A DNA stretch of 64,000 nt from Guyanagaster necrorhizus (lineage: Eukaryota; Basidiomycota; Agaricomycetes; Agaricales; Physalacriaceae): positions 1,214,591 to 1,278,590 of the forward strand of contig NW_025064881.1 of the NCBI RefSeq assembly GCF_019112545.1, written 5' to 3'. Position 1 is the first letter of the stretch; each line of letters opens with the position of its first letter. Under the pieces are notes generated by a model. It searched no databases, was not told the origin of the DNA, and saw only the letters and a list, made by a program, of their open reading frames with translations. Made by a program: the position numbers and the translations under genes. Positions 12,670 through 24,669 of the stretch are shown here, one piece after another.

Positions 12670-13106
12670 TGTTAGGCCCAAGCATCACATGAATAGGATC
12701 ACATGGTAAATGGTTGTCCCTTCACACTTTGAGAGATCAGCCAAGTTCATGGAGATGGTCTTTAGCTCATCAGTAACTCAAGGTCTTGTTAGACTTGAGA
12801 TAGAATGGTAGTTGTAAACTTTAGTTCGAGACTGAGGTTTCGACTTGTTGGTCATCCCCTTTAAATACTGTACAAGTCTGGCTAATAATACTATATGACT
12901 ATTGTGGATTTCTCTGTCCATTGTGCTCTTTGTCTTTGAGTGTCGCTACTATACATAAAGGGTGTTGTCAGTGGTCACTGTTGGTTTCCAGGAGATGATT
13001 GACAATTGACATATTGTGCTGACTAAATCACATCTTGTGCTCTTAAGTGCCAGATTAGGTATCCTGACTAAGCATAAAATAGGGGAACAAAGGAAAAATT
13101 ATAACA
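12670..13106 (-). repeat. Element C 5' LTR
   Basis: 437 bp, minus orientation, family termini tgtta...taaca. The 13-mer agtctcgaactaa (12821-12833, minus) keeps its CpG and lies 3' of a tatttaaa-like box, as in E. It is followed by the ggatc duplication and then resumed B gag sequence. Confidence 0.9.
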
Positions 13107-13111
13107 GGATC

Positions 13112-14694
13112 AGAGAGTATCAGAATCTGTACCAGATAGAGATAATGTTTTTATGGTGTGATATCAAATAGTTGGCATTGCAAATAGGGATTTTATATAT
13201 TAACACAGAACCAGATAAGTGGCAGAATATTTTACAACATTCTACCACCAAATATGCTATTCAGACATACAGTGCTAGACATCTCAAAGATCAGCTCCAC
13301 AAGCTGCTCAAATATAAGTCAAAGTTTGACATCTGACTAATGCTATAGTCACTACCTATCACACTGAAAAGAGCTATCTATATGGTATCTTTAGTGTAGA
13401 GTCAATATTTATACTCTATACCTTTAGTCTAATCCTCAGCAACTTGGCTCTCTCATTCTAGATCTATACCAACATCTTGGCCAACTAGCCCCCAAAACCT
13501 GTGGACTGGAAAAGATAGCTGACTTCTTGGTGCTCAGCCACTGCTAGATGAAGCCACAGGAAGCAGGACCAGAAAAGAGCCAGTCTATAATGATCCCAAA
13601 GCAGTCTGCTTAGAGTTTACCATATAAGATGGGGTAATCATACAAAAAGAAGCTGTATCTCAGAGAAGCCTCATCACCAATGATAGATTCCTTCACTCTT
13701 TCTCTAGACCACCAACTGACTGGAATTGCCCACCCTTCAATGAGTGGCCTAATCTGGTGAGACTATTATCCAAAAATGTGATTATCCTCCAATGTCACTC
13801 TGACCTCCTTCACAAGCTCTGACTATTTAAAGGGGCCTCTGATGACATCGACTGATTCCTCATAGACTGCAAGCAGTATTTTGAAGTGTACACAGTCTAT
13901 TTAGAAACAGATATGAACCACATCACTTTCACTTCCTCATATATAGAAGATAAAGCAAAAACATAGTGGATCTTAATCTCTTCAAACTTTTGATCAACTA
14001 TAAGGCAGCATTACTGATATCTCTCATAGCTAGTGTTTAAACAAATGTTGAATGACAAATTCATTGATCTAGCAGTTCAGGAGGTACATAAGCAAAAAAT
14101 CAAAGAATAGAAAATGAGAGACAAAGCAGCCACAGATTACTTCAACAAGCTGGAGTGGTTTGCCAAACTTGCTGGAGTATGAGACAATGTTGCAGATGAT
14201 GGAAGAATGATTGAGGCTCTCAAGAGAGGATTCTCACTCTTGTATATCACCATAATCTCAGCCATCAGAAAGTTCATCCTGAAGAGCTACAATGAATGGA
14301 AGGAATGGATCATTGAGATATACAAGGAGTGATAGTGGCAGAAGGTGGAACAGTTCACTCTACAGGACTACTAAAAACCAAACCAACCTTCTGGTTTCAA
14401 AGGAAGTAATATGCCTAATACTGTCAAATCAGGATCATCAATAGCTAGCACCTCATATGGTATACAGAAGACAAACAGGAACAATATACATGGAAGCCCA
14501 TAGATATTAATCAATTAAAGAAGAAAGACAAATGCTTCAACTGTGGCTAGATAGGCCACATGTCAAAGAATTGCTCAAACAAAAAACAGACTCATGAAGA
14601 TATATGGACACAGATCACTGAGCTGCAAAAGAAAGCAAAAGAACTTGGTGCTGAAACAAAGATTGAAGAAGTGAAAGACAGAGCTGACTAGTGA
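13112..14694 (+). pseudogene. Element B: gag, continued after C
   Basis: Resumes the B Gag reading one target duplication after C (REYQNLYQI, cf. the ELYEQGRNFLW region of E). It covers the rest of the acidic/linker part and the capsid-like region near 13920-14330 (MNHITFTSSYIEDKAKT, cf. MNKVAFATSYLEDKAKT in E). The zinc knuckle at about 14533-14574 reads CFNCG-stop-IGHMSKNC. Many stops are present. The frame ends about 14694 and pol starts 3-4 nt earlier in the -1 frame. Confidence 0.82.
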
Positions 14695-17600
14695 GCAATT
14701 TCACTGGATCAGCCAAGAAACCTTATAGTGTATAACCAACAGCTGCTAGATGGACTAATAGTACTTCTGTAGCTATCACTATGCCTAAATTATATGTGCA
14801 TTCAAGTATACTCAAATTAATTTCTATTTTGCACACTAAAGAATTGCTGAAGGAAAAACCTCAACTGCTCATGGGCCAAACAGGGGGAGAGATCCCCACT
14901 AAATGGCTCAAGCTATTCAACACCAAATGAACTTAGAGAGCCATCAAGGAAGCTGAAATAGAGGAAGCAGCAAAAGTAGTACTCAAAAATTAGATATATA
15001 AGATCTGAGCTAAAGAGATCATCAATGAGATGATCAAAGAAATAAGGAAGACAGAATGATGCTGTGCCTTAGAATGGCTTGATGAGCTAAAAGGGCTGTA
15101 GAGATATGTTTGAAGAACCAAAGCCATTGGAAGGGATCTAGTGATGAAAGCCCAGATTGAGACCTTCACCAATCAAACCACCTATATAGTAACTATACTA
15201 GTTGACAGTGGCTGTATAGGCAGCTCAATCAACCACACTTTCATCAGCAAGCACAATCTTCTGACAAGGGCCACTGTGGTGCCCATACCTGTCTATAACA
15301 ATAATGGTGCAAAGAATCAAGCTAGCTCAATAACTGAATTCATCAAACTCTGACTCACTATCAGAGATCACTCTAAATGGATTGACCTAGCTGTCACAGA
15401 TCTCAGAACAAAAGAAGTGTTCCTCAGTCATGACTGGCTGATTCACCACAATCTACTGATCAATTGGAAAACTGAGAAAATCACTCTTGCATAGTGCAAA
15501 TGCCAAAAAATTCCATTTGAATTGCCAGATGAGGATCCTGAAGACCAGTGGGATGAAGAGATAGAGGACAGAGAAACAATTCTCATCATAAATATTAAGC
15601 AGGCTCTGCACCTAAGAATGGTGCATCATGTCAATGATCTAACAGCCAAAATGGCTGCAGGGAAGGAAGAGAAAATGTTTGAAGAGATAGTACCCAAGTG
15701 GGTATGAGATTACAAGGACCTCTTTGAAAAGAAAAGTTTTGATGAGCTTCCAGAGCCCAAGCTATGGAATCATGCCATTAAGCTAGTTCTCAATGCCAAT
15801 GCCAATCTAGACTGTAAAATATATCTATTTGAGAATCATAAGCAGCAAGAGCTCAACAAATTCCTGAACAAAAATATGTCCAGCAGAAGAATCTGACCAT
15901 TCAAATCACCTATGGCCTCCCCATTCTTCTATGTCAAAAAGAAGGATGGTAAACTCCAACTGGTCCAGGATTACTGAAAGCTAAACAAGATGATGATCAA
16001 AAATTATTATCTCCTTCCATTAATTTTGAAACTAATGGACAAACTTTGGAGAGCTAAGTATTATACTAAGCTGGATATTCATTGAGGATATAACAATATC
16101 TGAATCAAAGAGGGCAGCAAATGAAAGACCATCTTCCAAACAAACAGAGGACTGTTCAAGCCAACAGTGATGTTTTTTGGATTGACTAACTCACTAGCCA
16201 CCTTCCAGTGGATGATGAACAATATCTTTAAAGATCTCATTACCACTGGAAAAATGACCATTTATCTCAATGACATCCTGATCATGTCAAAAACAAAGGA
16301 GGAATACCATATACTAATATAACAGATACTGGTCCTGATAAGAAAACACAAACTATTCCTCAAAGCAGAGAAATGCAAATTCAAAGTGCTGGAGACAGAG
16401 TATCTCAGAGTAATTATCAGTGAAGGAAGCATCTGCATAGACCCCATCAAAGTAGCTGGGGTCACAGAATGGCCAAAAACCCACAAAGAAAAAGGAACTC
16501 CAGTTGTTTCTGAGGTTCACAAACTTCTACCACTGCTTCATCTAGGACTATAGCAAAGTAGTTTGATTAATGATGCAACTAACCAGTAGTGCCTCCTAGG
16601 CCTGGAGACAATTGCAACAGACAGCTTTTAATGACCTGAAGCAATAACTAGCAGAGGATGTGATACTTGCTATTTCAAATTAGGATGGCAAGTTCTAAGT
16701 AGAAGCTGACTTGAGTGAGGGAGCTATTGGTGCTGTTCTGTCTCAGAAGCAAGAAGGGAGATGGTAGCCAATGGCTTTTCTCTCTAAAGCTCTAACAGTG
16801 ACTGAGTGAAATTATAAGATATATAACAGAGAGTTACTGACTATAATGCTCACCCTAGAGGAATGGTGATATTATCTCATCAGTGCTGCTGAAACTTTTA
16901 AAATCTGAATGGACCACCAGAATCTCTAGTATTTCTGACAACCACAAAAACTAAACCAGCAACAAGCCTGATAGATGATGAAGCTGAGCTAGTATATCTA
17001 CACTCTGCATCATAAGATAGGAATAGCAAACAAGAAGGCTGACCTCCTTAGTCAACAAGCTGACCATGATCAAGGGGGGCATAACAATGAAGAAGTCATG
17101 TTGCTAAAACCTGAGCATTTCTGAGCCATGATAATGCTGATAGAAGAGGAGATCCATGAATGAATCAAGAGCATAACCAGAGATATCAGCAAATGGAACT
17201 AATGCATGGCCCCATCTCTGAACCATGAATGAGAAATAATAAAGAAAGGAGGGCTGATCTACTATAATAGGTAGATCTATATTTTATGAGACCAGAGACT
17301 CCAAGGTGAGATCATTGCCACATGTCATGATCATACCATAAGAGGATATCTGGAAATCACAAAAACCAAAGAATTGATTCTATATGAATACTGATGGCTA
17401 AAAATAGGATAGAACATTGAATGCTATATAAAAGGGTGCAAAGCTTGTCAAAGAGAAAAATCCACAACCTAAGCCTGAATCACACCTCTACACCCCAATG
17501 AGATCTCTCAATCACTTTGGACCCATATCTTGGTGGATATGATCACCAAATTGTCTGACTGCAATAGCTATGATGCAATCATCATTATTGTCAACAGGTT

Positions 17601-17888
17601 CTTAAAAGCAATTATTCCAGTTGCATGCTCAATAGAATTAACATCTAAAGGATGGATAAAGATCTTACATGATGAGATCTATGTTAAATATAGAATACCC
17701 TAGACTATCATCTCTAATCGAGGATCACAATTTATATCTAAATTCCTAGATGACTTATACAAACTCTTTAATATTTGCTGAAATACCTCCACAGCATACC
17801 ATTCTCAAACCAATAGACAAATAGAGCAGGTCAATTAGGAGATTGAGAAGTATCTCCACCTGTTTATAAATTACTGATAGAATGACTG
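14691..17888 (+). pseudogene. Element B: pol part 1 (protease, RT, RNase H, integrase start)
   Basis: Degenerate Pol. The protease DSG motif is at about 15204 (VDSGCIGSSINHTF). RT runs from about 15960 to 16500, with the YxDD box changed to YLND near 16262-16275. RNase H is near 16690-16920 (SEGAIGAVLSQ). The integrase HHCC region is near 17330-17460 and the start of the core at 17520-17880. Numerous TGA, TAG and TAA codons occur in frame. It is cut at 17888 by element D (target gactg) and continues at 36613 and 54187. Confidence 0.87.
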
Positions 17889-18346
17889 TGTTAGACTCAA
17901 GTATCACATGAACAGAAACACATAATAAATAGTAGTCACCTCACACTTCAGGTGATCAACTGAGTTCACTGATGCATATTCTGATTGGTGTGTCATAAGG
18001 TCTTTGAGATTGACTCAAGTATAGAATAGTGTGAAAATAAACTTTAGCTCAAAGCTGAGGATTACCAGCAAGAGTGAGCCTCCTTAAATACTGTATAAGT
18101 TCACTAATTATACTGCTACCTATTGTGTGCTGTTATCTATTTGTGCTCTTTGTCCTTGGGCATCATTACCATACATAAAAGGGGAATTGTGCATTGCTAG
18201 GCAATACTGTTGTATCAAAAGACAATGACTGACTCATCCTAGTTGTGATGACTAAGCTTTGTCCTATAGTCTTAAGCACTTGTTTTAGCACTCTGACTAA
18301 GCATAAATAGGGGTTAAACCAAGAGAAAAATAGAAAAATCATAACA
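17889..18346 (-). repeat. Element D 3' LTR
   Basis: 458 bp, minus orientation, plus-strand edges tgttagac and ataaca. It carries agctttgagctaa on the minus strand, a perfect complement of the D primer site at 36136-36148. The purine tract complement tactctctct abuts it at 18347. Confidence 0.9.
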
Positions 18347-18377
18347 TTACTCTCTCTTTAAGACCATTATCCCAATA

Positions 18378-18400
18378 CAGTTGACTATCTTATAATGCAT
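18378..18400 (+). repeat. Left terminal inverted repeat of the pogo-type transposon
   Basis: 23 bp beginning cagttgactatct. The reverse complement of the right end matches it at 21 of 23 positions. It is followed by a 13-bp perfect inverted repeat (aatgcatatggtt at 18394-18406, its complement at 18419-18431, 12-nt spacer). Confidence 0.9.
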
Positions 18401-18523
18401 ATGGTTGGGAGACATCAAAACCATATGCATTTATAGATTTATGCAGAACCAAAATAGCATGTGATGTGACATGTGACTTTATATGACAATATTGTCATTG
18501 CCTCAAAATGCTATCAGTGGCTT

Positions 18524-20488
18524 TTAGGTCAGCTTTCCATGTATCTTCTTGAATAATGTCCCTCTCAACTTCCTTAGCTGTGATACTAATCCACTCTGGT
18601 CACCTTGTAAAACACAAAATGCCTCCAGCTTTTGAATAAGCTTAAATCCTTCTCTTATAGTTATCAAAGTCTGTTCTTCCTCACTCTCCTCTTCCTCTTC
18701 TTCCTCTTCATCATCATCAATGACAGTTATTTCCCCATTTTTTACTGCAATATCATGCTTGACAGCAGCAACAATCTCATCTGTTAGTATCACCTCAAGA
18801 TCTTCAGTATACTCTTCTGCAATAGAGTTAACTATCTCTTCAATGGTTGAAATGGGATCAAACATGCAATTTCATTGTTTCAATTTGACAAGATAGTCCT
18901 TCAATATTATCTCTGCTGTCTGAAGCTGTTGAATGGAGGCAATTTGGGTGAAAGATGTGTTCATTTTTGACTGTGACAAAGAAGCCAACTGATTGACTGC
19001 CTCCAGTGCTTTACCAACATCATTCTCTGCATTCATAACAGCTATAAGAGCAGGATGCCAGTCAGCATCAGCATATTGGTTTCTAAGCAGATTCTGCAAT
19101 GCCTGTTCGATCTCTGGAAGTGTGTATTTGTTTGTTGAGGCAAAGTCATAAACAAGGTTCCATGCAGACTTGAGAAGTAAGGCATCTTGGAAATCATTGG
19201 ATAGTGTGATAGACTGTAACTCAGATACATTGTCAGGCATTATACCAGTGTGTTTCCAGCAGTTTGCTATCGTTTCACTGCTGACATTTGCCCAAGCATC
19301 ACAAGTGATAGTCATAGCTTCAAGGAGATCAAGCTTGAAGATCTCAGACTCTCCAAGATCATCAAAATCAAGTGCACAGATACACATGGCATTCTGATAA
19401 TGTGCCTTGAAGCAGCAGATAATACCAGCATCTAGCAGCTGAATATATAGAGTCATATTGGGCTCAAAAAACTTCAGCTTTGTGTTATAGGGTGTATAAG
19501 TGATGGAATGCCCTCAAAAGTTGTCCAAAGTCAGCAGAACCTGCTGCATCTCTCTTTTTATCTTTAAATCAAACATCTTCACTCACTCCATAAATATTTC
19601 ACTTGTCATCCAGACCTTCTTGTTATTCCAATAATAGAATCCCATTGCCATTGGACTCTTTTTCTTGAAACACTGTGGTTGCTTTGACTTGCCAATGAAA
19701 ACAACTGACATCCACTCACTTCCATCTGAATTCACAGTAAAACACATAGTGATGCAGAACTTGTCCTGTTTTCATCTACTCATAGGACCAGATGCCAAGG
19801 TATGATCTGGGATGGCAAAGATGACAAGACCAGATTCATCAATATTCCATCTGTCCCACATCATATATTTTACTATAATGCTGTGAAGATGCACATATTC
19901 TTTTTCCACTGCCATCATATCCACTGAGCCTGCTTCTCCATGCTGCTGAATCTTCTGAATCTTCCATGCCTTGCAGAATAACCTCAACCATCCCTCTTCT
20001 TTCAAACACTGATCCTCTGGAATATTCATCAGATTTTCAACCCGATTTTGCTTCTCTATCAGCATTGCACCAGTCACAGTCTTATCTCAGAGCTGCATGT
20101 TCTGATACCAGAATGCAACAGCACACTCTACATCAGGTCAAGTGACAATATGAGACTTTTTAGATGATAGTGCATTAGGGTTCTCATTTGCATGCTGTTC
20201 GATTTTTGTATGAGATGCCAGTTTCCATGAAAGAGTTGATTGAGTAAAGAGCAGTGCATCTTCCTTTCAGTTTGTGAAATGTGCCACAATGTCAGCATGT
20301 CAATGGGAAGGATGATTATCAACATGTTTGAATACTATGAGCCAGTCTCCTGTTGTGAGGTGTGGGCAGGAGATCTGCTTTAGAGGCTGAGCTGATGATA
20401 TGTACATTGAGACTTTCTCCTTCTATTTTGTATGCTCATATAGATTTTCAGGTTTAGCATGTGGTTTTCATGTTGGTTCAGAAGACAT
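18524..20488 (-). pseudogene. pogo/Tigger-like DDE transposase, nonsense-mutated
   Basis: Minus-strand frame from the ATG at 20488 to the stop at 18524, about 655 codons, with in-frame stops mostly explicable as CGA to TGA or TGG to TAG. The N-terminus holds a helix-turn-helix-like region (SCPHLTTGDWLIVFKH) and a CENP-B-like second domain (ECAVAFWYQNM). The DDE/D core includes WNIDESGL near 19820-19850, LLTLDNF near 19515-19545 and IQLLDAGII near 19410-19440, the usual pogo DDD arrangement. After it, FKAHYQ and NCWKHTGI are typical of the fungal family. The C-terminus ends in an acidic run (EEEEEEESEEEQ). Role: cut-and-paste transposition into TA; inactive here. Confidence 0.88.
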
Positions 20489-20748
20489 GTTTATAGAGAT
20501 ATAGGCTGTGTTACTTTACAATAATTTTTTTTGTGTTTATCATAGTCCATACAAATAAATTATGTTCTTTATTGTTCTAATATATGTATAATATCATATC
20601 AGCTTACTATAATTTTTGATCTGACAATGCATATTCCTAACTAAAACCATATGCATTATACGATATGCATTTCTAGCCTATTTTCCTGCTCCCCAACTGC
20701 GTTCCAGCCCAATCCATATGCAAAGTCAGAATTATACATTTTGATATC

Positions 20749-20771
20749 ATGCATTGTGAGATAGTCAACTG
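20749..20771 (-). repeat. Right terminal inverted repeat of the pogo-type transposon
   Basis: Inverted copy of the left end, followed by the TA duplication. Two ccatatgcat/gatatgcat motifs lie inside it at about 20645-20672. Confidence 0.9.
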
Positions 20772-20775
20772 TAGT

Positions 20776-23700
20776 TTAATTTAGAGATAATTTATAATTG
20801 TATATGATATCATTAGTGTTCATTTGCTTTTTGTTCACTCACTGGTTTGATTCAGGCTTATACCCCTTCCAACTGACAAGGTAGTCAACTGTCATCATCA
20901 TTCTCTCTTTTTTAGCCTTTATTTTTTGTAATTTGTGATTTAAGATCTGATTAATTTTATAGTGTTTTTTGTCATTAATTAGATCAGGTGACAGAAGAGA
21001 GGGTCATTCTTAGTTTAGGAAGACCAGTGTGATGTATAGTGTCAATAATACTTCATTGAAAACATTATGGACCTTTCAGATCACCAATAGGTGTAATTTG
21101 TATGCTGAGGCACCAATTTTCACAAGTATAGAGAAGGATCTGGTTTATTTGTTAGCTAGTTTCTGTTTTGGCTGGGAAAGATGGAGGTTCATCATATCCA
21201 GCCAGACCTTATCATTGACTGAGTATTCATAAGCAGTGTGACAATATTTGTTGTACTGCTTTTTTATTATGTTAGTGGCTTTTTTGAGGGCTATTTTAGT
21301 CTTGTTATGGATTTTTACTATAATCATGGTGAAATCTGTGGAAGCAGGTGTCAAAGTGTGTGCATGTTTAGTTTGGGCAATGTTGGGATGTCACCTGTGG
21401 TTAATAAAGAATAGAGTCTTTTCTATGGCTGAGTGTACTTGATTATTATGTTGAAAAGCTGTGAATGCCAACTATTCATTCCAATCATCTTATTAGTAGT
21501 TGATGAAGAGGCAGAGATATTTCTTCACTTCTTGATTCACCTGTTCTATTTGCCCATCCATCTGAGAGTGATAGGCAGTTGAAGTGTTGTGCTTAATATT
21601 GAGTAGCTGATATAGGTCATTCAGAAACTTGGAGATGAATTGGGGTCCCCTGTCTGAGATGACTACTTGAGGCATTCTGTATTTGGCATATACCTCATCT
21701 CAGAGGATTTTTGCTCATTCTTTCAATGTCAACTTGATTGAGCATGCAACTAAGATAATTGCTTTAGAGAAGCAATCAACTATGATAAGGATGGTATCAT
21801 AGCCATTGCAGTCTGGTAATCCAGTGATCATATCCACTGAAATATGGGTCCATGGTGATGATGGAACCTCATTCAGATAGAGTGGTGCTACTTGCAGCTG
21901 TGTCAATGATTTGCCTCTTTGACAAGCTTTGCATGCTTTAATATAGGTGATGATGTTGTTGTCTATTTTGAGCCATCAATATTTCTGCAGTATGAGTTTC
22001 TTGGTTTTGGCAATGCTGGGATGACCAGCAGTAGGATGATTGTGGCATGTAACAATTATCTCCTCCCAGAGTGCTTGATCTTAGAGAATATAAATCTGCC
22101 TATTGTAACAGATTAGTCCTTCTTCTCTGGTCATTTTTCACTCATGGTTGAGGGATGAGGCCACTCACTGGTCCTATTTATGATTGTCCTGAGTCACACT
22201 CTTGATGCATTCATGGATTTCTTTCTCTGTTAGCATTATCATTGCCCAAAAGTGCTTAGACTTTAATAATGTGATCCTCTTATTGTCACCTTCACCCTGA
22301 TTATAGTCAGCATATTGGCTGAGGAGGTCAGCCTTTTTGTTTGCTACTCTGGCTTTATAGTGTAGCATGTACTGATATTGGCTAAGTTCAGTTATCCATC
22401 TGGCCTGTCAGTGGTTTAGCTTCTGTGGCTGATAGAAATACCATAGGTTCTGATGATCTATCCAGATCTCAAAGACTCTGATTGCCCTAATCAAATAGTG
22501 TCACCACCCTTCCAGGGTGAGTATGATTATGAGTAGTTCCTTGTCATATATTTTGTAGTTGCACTCTGTGATTGTTAGTGCCTTTGAGAGGAATGCAACT
22601 GGGCATCATTGGCCATCCTGTTCTTGAGAGAGGACAGTGCCAATCACACCTTCACTTGCATCAGCTTCAACATGGAACTTCTCATTCTGTGTTGGGATTG
22701 CTAGAATGACATCCTCCACTAGCCAGCATTTAAGGTCATTAAATGCCAACTGTTGGAATAGGCCCCAGGACCATAGCATATTGCTGGTTAACTGTGTCAT
22801 GGAGCAGACTATTTTGCTGTAGTTCTGAATAAAGTGCTGATAGAAGTTGATGAAGCCCAAAAAGGATTGGAGTTCTTTTTTTCTAGTAGGCTCTGGCCAT
22901 TCTGTGACCTCTGCCACTTTAATGAGGTCTATTTGAATACTTCCTTCACTGATGATGACTCCAAGGTACTCAGTTTTAAGTACTTTGAACTCACACTTCT
23001 CTGCTTTGAGGAATAGTTTGTGCTTCCTTATGAGTGCCAGTACTTGTTATACTAGTTGTCAGTGTTTCTCCTTGGTCTTGGACATGATGAGGATGTCATC
23101 CAAATAGATTGTGACCTTCCTGGTGGTGATGAAATCTTTGAATATATTATTCATCATCCACTGGAAGGTGGCTGGCAAATTGGTGAGTCTGAAGAACATC
23201 ACCATAGATTCAGACAATCCTTGATTCATGCAGAAGGCAGCCTTCCATTTATCATCTTCTTTGATGCACACATTGTTGTAACTTCAGCAGACATCTAGTT
23301 TAGTATAAAATTAGACACTATAGAGTTTATCCATTAGCTCAGAGATTAGCAGAAGCAGATAATAATTTTTGATTGTCATCTCATTGAGCTTCTGGTAATC
23401 TTATACCAGTCAGAGTTTGCCATCCTTCTTTTTGATAAAGAAGAAAAGCAAGGCCATCAGAGATTTTGATGGCCATATGCATCTACTGGACAAGTTTTCA
23501 TCTAAGAACTTGTCAAGTTCTTGTTGTTTATTATTGCTAAGAGGATAGGTTTTGCAATCCAGATTGGCATTAGCATTGGAGATCAGCTCAATAGCATGAT
23601 CCTATGGCTTTGGCAGTAGTAATTCATCAAAGTTTTTCTTTTCAAACAGGTCCTGATAGTCTTGCATCCACTTGGGTACTATTTCCTCAAATGTCTTCTC

Positions 23701-24669
23701 CTCTTTTCCTGCATTGACCTTTGCTGTCAAGTTGTTGGCATGATGTATGACATGAATATTCATAGCCTCCTGCAGATCCATAGCAAAGATTGTCTTGCTA
23801 TTCTCCATCTCTTTGTCTCACTGATTGTCTGGGTCTTTATTAGACAACTCAAATAGAATCTTCTAGCAGTGGCACCTTGCAAATGTAATTTGTCTGATTT
23901 TCTAATTTATGAGTGAGTTATAGTGGATGAGCCAATCATGACCAAGAAAGATCTCCTTAGTCTTGAGGTCAGTTACAGCCAAGTTGATTCATTCAGAGTG
24001 ATCACCGATCATGAGTCTGAGCTCAATGAACTTAGTAATTGAACCAGCTTAGTTTTTTATCCTGTTTGCATTATAAACTGGGATTGGAGCTGCAGTGGCT
24101 GAGATGAGTAGATTGTGCTTGGTGACAAAAGCATAGTTGATGGAGCTTCCAGTGCACCTGCTGTCAATTAATATGGTGACTGCATGAATGCTATGAGATG
24201 TGAGTGTCTTGATCTGGACTTTGGCCAAAAGGTCTTGGTCCTGAGTTTTAGCCCTTCAGATGAACTTTTATGGGCTCTGGAGTTTGTTGAGCCATTTTAG
24301 AGCTTGACTGTGTTTAGCCTTCTTTATTTTTCTGACCATATCATCAACAGCTTCATCGATCTGGATCTTATAAACCTAGTTTCTGAGCACTGCCTTAGCT
24401 GCAGCTTCACTCTTTGCATCTTTGATGGCTTGCCAAGTCCATTTGGTGTCAAATGGCTTGAGCCATGTATTGGAGGTCTCTCCTCCTGTTCAGCCCAGAG
24501 GCATTTGAGTTTTCTTAGGCAATTCTTGGGTGTGTATAGCAATAGTGGGTATATTCAAATGTGCAGATAATTTAGACATATTTGTAACTATAGAAATGTT
24601 ATTAGTCTAACTAGCAGCTATTAGATGCATACCATGAAGTCTTTTGGCCAGTTCAGTGGAATCACTCAC
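20776..24669 (-). pseudogene. Element D: pol polyprotein, broken
   Basis: Minus-strand Pol ending at the stop at 20776. The protease region near 24155-24172 reads LIDSRCTG, with Gly changed to Arg. RT lies around 23560-22870, with YLDD kept at about 23090-23110 (VTIYLDDILIMSK). RNase H is near 22480-22720 (ADASEGVIGTVLSQEQ). The integrase zinc region and core are near 22170-21490 (VDMITGLPDCNGYDTIL; ISDRGPQFISKFLNDLY), followed by the C-terminal integrase part (21145-21354) and a chromodomain near 20790-20960. Several stops break the frame. Nothing distinguishes its organisation from C, E or H. Confidence 0.88.

Larger units (their letters stand above)
5105..13106 (-). mobile_element. Element C: full-length Ty3/Gypsy chromovirus, minus strand, inserted in B gag
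   Basis: An 8002-bp element with two 437-bp LTRs in minus orientation (3' LTR 5105-5541, 5' LTR 12670-13106). It is flanked by exact ggatc duplications at 5100-5104 and 13107-13111. The B gag reading is continuous when C is removed. C encodes ORF1, gag and pol in the same arrangement as E. It retains more CpG than B but much less than E, in line with having inserted into B. Stop codons break every long frame. Its LTR and primer sequences differ from E at the same paired positions. Confidence 0.93.
18378..20771. mobile_element. pogo/Fot1-type DNA transposon (Tc1/mariner superfamily)
   Basis: A 2394-bp insertion in D, between the pol stop and the purine tract. It has 23-bp inverted ends beginning cagttgactatct that differ at two positions, and a TA duplication (18376-18377 and 20772-20773). 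Ends starting CAGT and a TA target are the hallmark of pogo-like elements. It encodes one transposase-like protein on the minus strand, now interrupted. Subterminal palindromes built on ccatatgcat occur near both ends and are candidate transposase-binding sites. Confidence 0.92.

Noticed and set aside
18524..18865. Separate acidic-protein gene
   Set aside because: It is in frame with, and adjacent to, the pogo transposase and lies inside the transposon ends, so it is the transposase C-terminus.
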